Shown here in pieces: positions 62,367 through 64,000 of a stretch of 64,000 nt of DNA (positions are counted from its first letter, which is position 1; each line of letters starts with the position of its first letter). The DNA is from Carya illinoinensis (taxonomy: Eukaryota; Streptophyta; Magnoliopsida; Fagales; Juglandaceae), in NCBI RefSeq assembly GCF_018687715.1, contig NC_056760.1:4253501-4317500 (forward strand). Direction: 5' to 3'. The notes under the pieces are model-generated. The model was not told the DNA's origin, did not search any database, and worked only from the letters and a program-made list of their open reading frames with translations. The position numbers and the translations under genes were made by a program.

Positions 62367-63982
62367 GGGTTCATGTATCTCCCGTCCACTTGCCTACGCA
62401 GGTTCTCGAGGGTCGGGTGTCAATGGGGGCTGTCAGGGCAGTAGTCCCATCTGACCTCTATGGTCTGCTTTTCCTACCTGTGGGTTGCTTCTTGGGCGTG
62501 CTTTGCTTATGGGCCAAGTGTTCTTGAATCAGAGGCCCACTGACTCTTTTTAGAGGAGGGTCGCTGGGCTTTGGTCGGGTTCTCTAATTCACTCCTCTGA
62601 GATCCCTTATGGACTTGCGATACGGGCGGAGGGGAGGGGGGATTTTATGATTTTTTCCTGGGGACAATTTGGGTTTTGGGGGAAGGGGGGGAGTTCAACT
62701 TTGAGTACTTTCACTGTCCTTAACCAATTCTCTTTTCAGTAGAAGTCATTTTCGTTATGAATGAGAATTTCTACCCATTGTTGTACTTATTATTACCTTT
62801 TTGTTGTTTTAGGAAAACAAGTTAACAGCTCCAGGTGGCAATATCTTCTGTTACTCTGTTATTGCAGCCTATACCATTACAACGTTCTATTTCATCCTGT
62901 TAACCTATATACTGTTCTGCATGTTTGGCCTTTCAGGTAGCTGCCCTTATCCCCCAATGTGAGCCTGATCAAACGATAGGCGGCACCTTCAAAGATGAAC
63001 AATCGAGAATAATGACTCAAGCACTTAGAAAAATTCATTACTCATTAAGCCAATCTCGAACTCTTATTGTTTTTCTTAATCAGGTGGTTGTCGGTATACT
63101 AAGTCATTTTTAACATTTCTTTTTATATGTTATAACATGTATCTTTCCAGTTATGGCAAGGAGTGATGCCTCTTTCCTTTCGTTATTATCTTGTATGTTC
63201 AGGTTCGGTTAAGTCCGAGATCAGGGCAAGGTTTTGGACGAGTGGATGAGGTCACATGTGGTGGAAATGCATTGAAATTCTATGCATCTGTACGACTGAA
63301 GATGATAAGAAAAGCATTGCTCAAGACGGAGGATAAGGTCAATCTCATCTTTTATGTTCTTTTTACTTTTTTTATATTTTTTCCATTTCATGTTTCTATT
63401 ATTATCTCGTAGACCTGTTTCCTCTCCAGCCGTTTGAGGTTGTATTGTATTATTTAAATAATTTTTTCCTGGAAAATATCTTACTTTTTAGGTAACTGGT
63501 CTTGGGGTTCGCGTACAAGTTGTGAAAAATAACCTGGCACCTTCGATGAAAATGGCTGAACTGGGAATACAATTTGGGAGAGGCTTTTGCTGGGAGTCTG
63601 AGGTCTTGGACTTGGCTTGTGAACATGGAATCATCATTAAAGAAGGAAGCAAATTCCTAATAAAGGGAGAATTTTTCAGTGATAAACATCAAGCTGAACA
63701 GTATTTGGCTGAAAACAATGGAATCCTCGATAAGATAGTCATGATCTTACGAAGAGAGTTGTTTGAAAGAAAGAGAAACAGTTTAGGTCCTCAGTGGATG
63801 AGTAGTATTCAAATATAGTAAAAGCCTGGACGTCAAAGGAGCCAGCCACCTTCGGAGACACGGAGAGACCCGAAGGGTGTTTGGATTTGAGATTACAAGT
63901 GTTAAGGTAAAAGGGTTGCACTAGATTTGAATTCATGAGCGTACAGGGACACCAACATCTGAAGTTGACATAATCGGCAGAC
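62362..63982 (+). pseudogene. Truncated RECA3 copy 3 (exons 6-8 only)
   Basis: Starts at the same point in intron 5 as copy 2. Exons 6 (62937-63083), 7 (63203-63337) and 8 (63492 to about 63785) keep their splice sites and, unlike copy 2, exon 7 has its full length. Changes include Leu to Pro in QCEPDQT and Cys to Trp in GFCWESEV. A 2-bp loss in the last codons (AAAGAGAAACAG for AAAGAGAGAAACA) shifts the frame, so the natural stop is missed and the frame runs to 63818. Without exons 1-5 it has no Walker motifs. The 3' flank ends at the target site CAGAC (63978-63982) of an LTR. Confidence 0.9.
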
Positions 63983-64000
63983 TGTTGGAACAAAAGGGGC
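63983..64000 (-). mobile_element. Start of an LTR at the window edge
   Basis: TGTTGGAACAAAAGGGGC, identical to the left end of the solo LTR at 26686 and at the same position in the RECA3 flank. Whether it is a solo LTR or a whole element lies outside the window. Orientation is taken from the copy at 26686. Confidence 0.85.

Noticed and set aside
62925..63818. An expressed short RecA-like protein from copy 3
   Set aside because: It lacks the ATP-binding exons and a start codon in a plausible context, and its end is frameshifted. Exon-like splice sites remain only because the copy is young.

Overview
This window is nuclear DNA from a flowering plant. The genes are split by GT-AG introns, the intergenic DNA is very AT-rich, and plant DNA transposons (CACTA, hAT, MITEs) and Copia retrotransposons are common. 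The gene families are plant-specific: mitochondrial RECA3, PR-2 type beta-1,3-glucanases, an IQD calmodulin-binding protein and a purple acid phosphatase. A woody eudicot of the Fagales (walnut/hickory/oak side) is my best guess, based only on the look of the short interspersed elements; treat that as a weak inference.

Layout. 1-3.7 kb is AT-rich DNA with MITEs. 3.8-9.6 kb holds an intact eight-exon RECA3-like gene (403 aa). 9.6-18.4 kb is repeat unit 1: RECA3 3' flank, a four-copy minisatellite, a 28-bp remnant of a deleted glucanase, then intact glucanase A (13.9-15.9 kb). 18.45-27.6 kb is a duplicated, scrambled block: one exon of a dead purple acid phosphatase, then a RECA3 copy that starts inside intron 5 and so lacks exons 1-5. 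Its last exon is split by a decayed 5.4-kb Copia element, and a solo LTR sits in its 3' flank. 27.6-49.4 kb is repeat unit 2: glucanase B (28.9-30.6 kb), an 8.5-kb CACTA element, glucanase C (43.0-44.9 kb, near-identical to A) and a 1.9-kb hAT element 73 bp past the glucanase C stop. 49.7-52.3 kb is an IQD gene on the minus strand with an in-frame stop in its last exon. 53.6-59.1 kb is a 5.5-kb hAT element with a decayed transposase. 59.4-64 kb is a second copy of the phosphatase/truncated-RECA3 block, cut by the window end exactly where the LTR seen in the other copy begins.

How it fits together. The locus looks like a tandem array that grew by unequal exchange. Units 1 and 2 align along most of their length, and the phosphatase/RECA3 block occurs twice with the same chimeric junction. 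The order of events can be read: fusion at a 5-bp microhomology, LTR insertion, block duplication, then the Copia insertion and a 1.8-kb deletion in one copy only. The likely functional products are RECA3 (organellar recombination and genome stability) and three secreted glucanases (defence or cell-wall glucan hydrolysis), possibly also a truncated IQD protein.

No wholly new system is evident. The strongest unusual signals are two DNA transposons that each carry a single host-gene exon (a plastid pyruvate kinase exon in the CACTA element, a BIM-like bHLH exon in the hAT element), an array of about 21 short hairpins at one end of the CACTA element, a Copia insertion flanked by a 23-bp duplication, and the microhomology fusion that made the truncated RECA3 copies.
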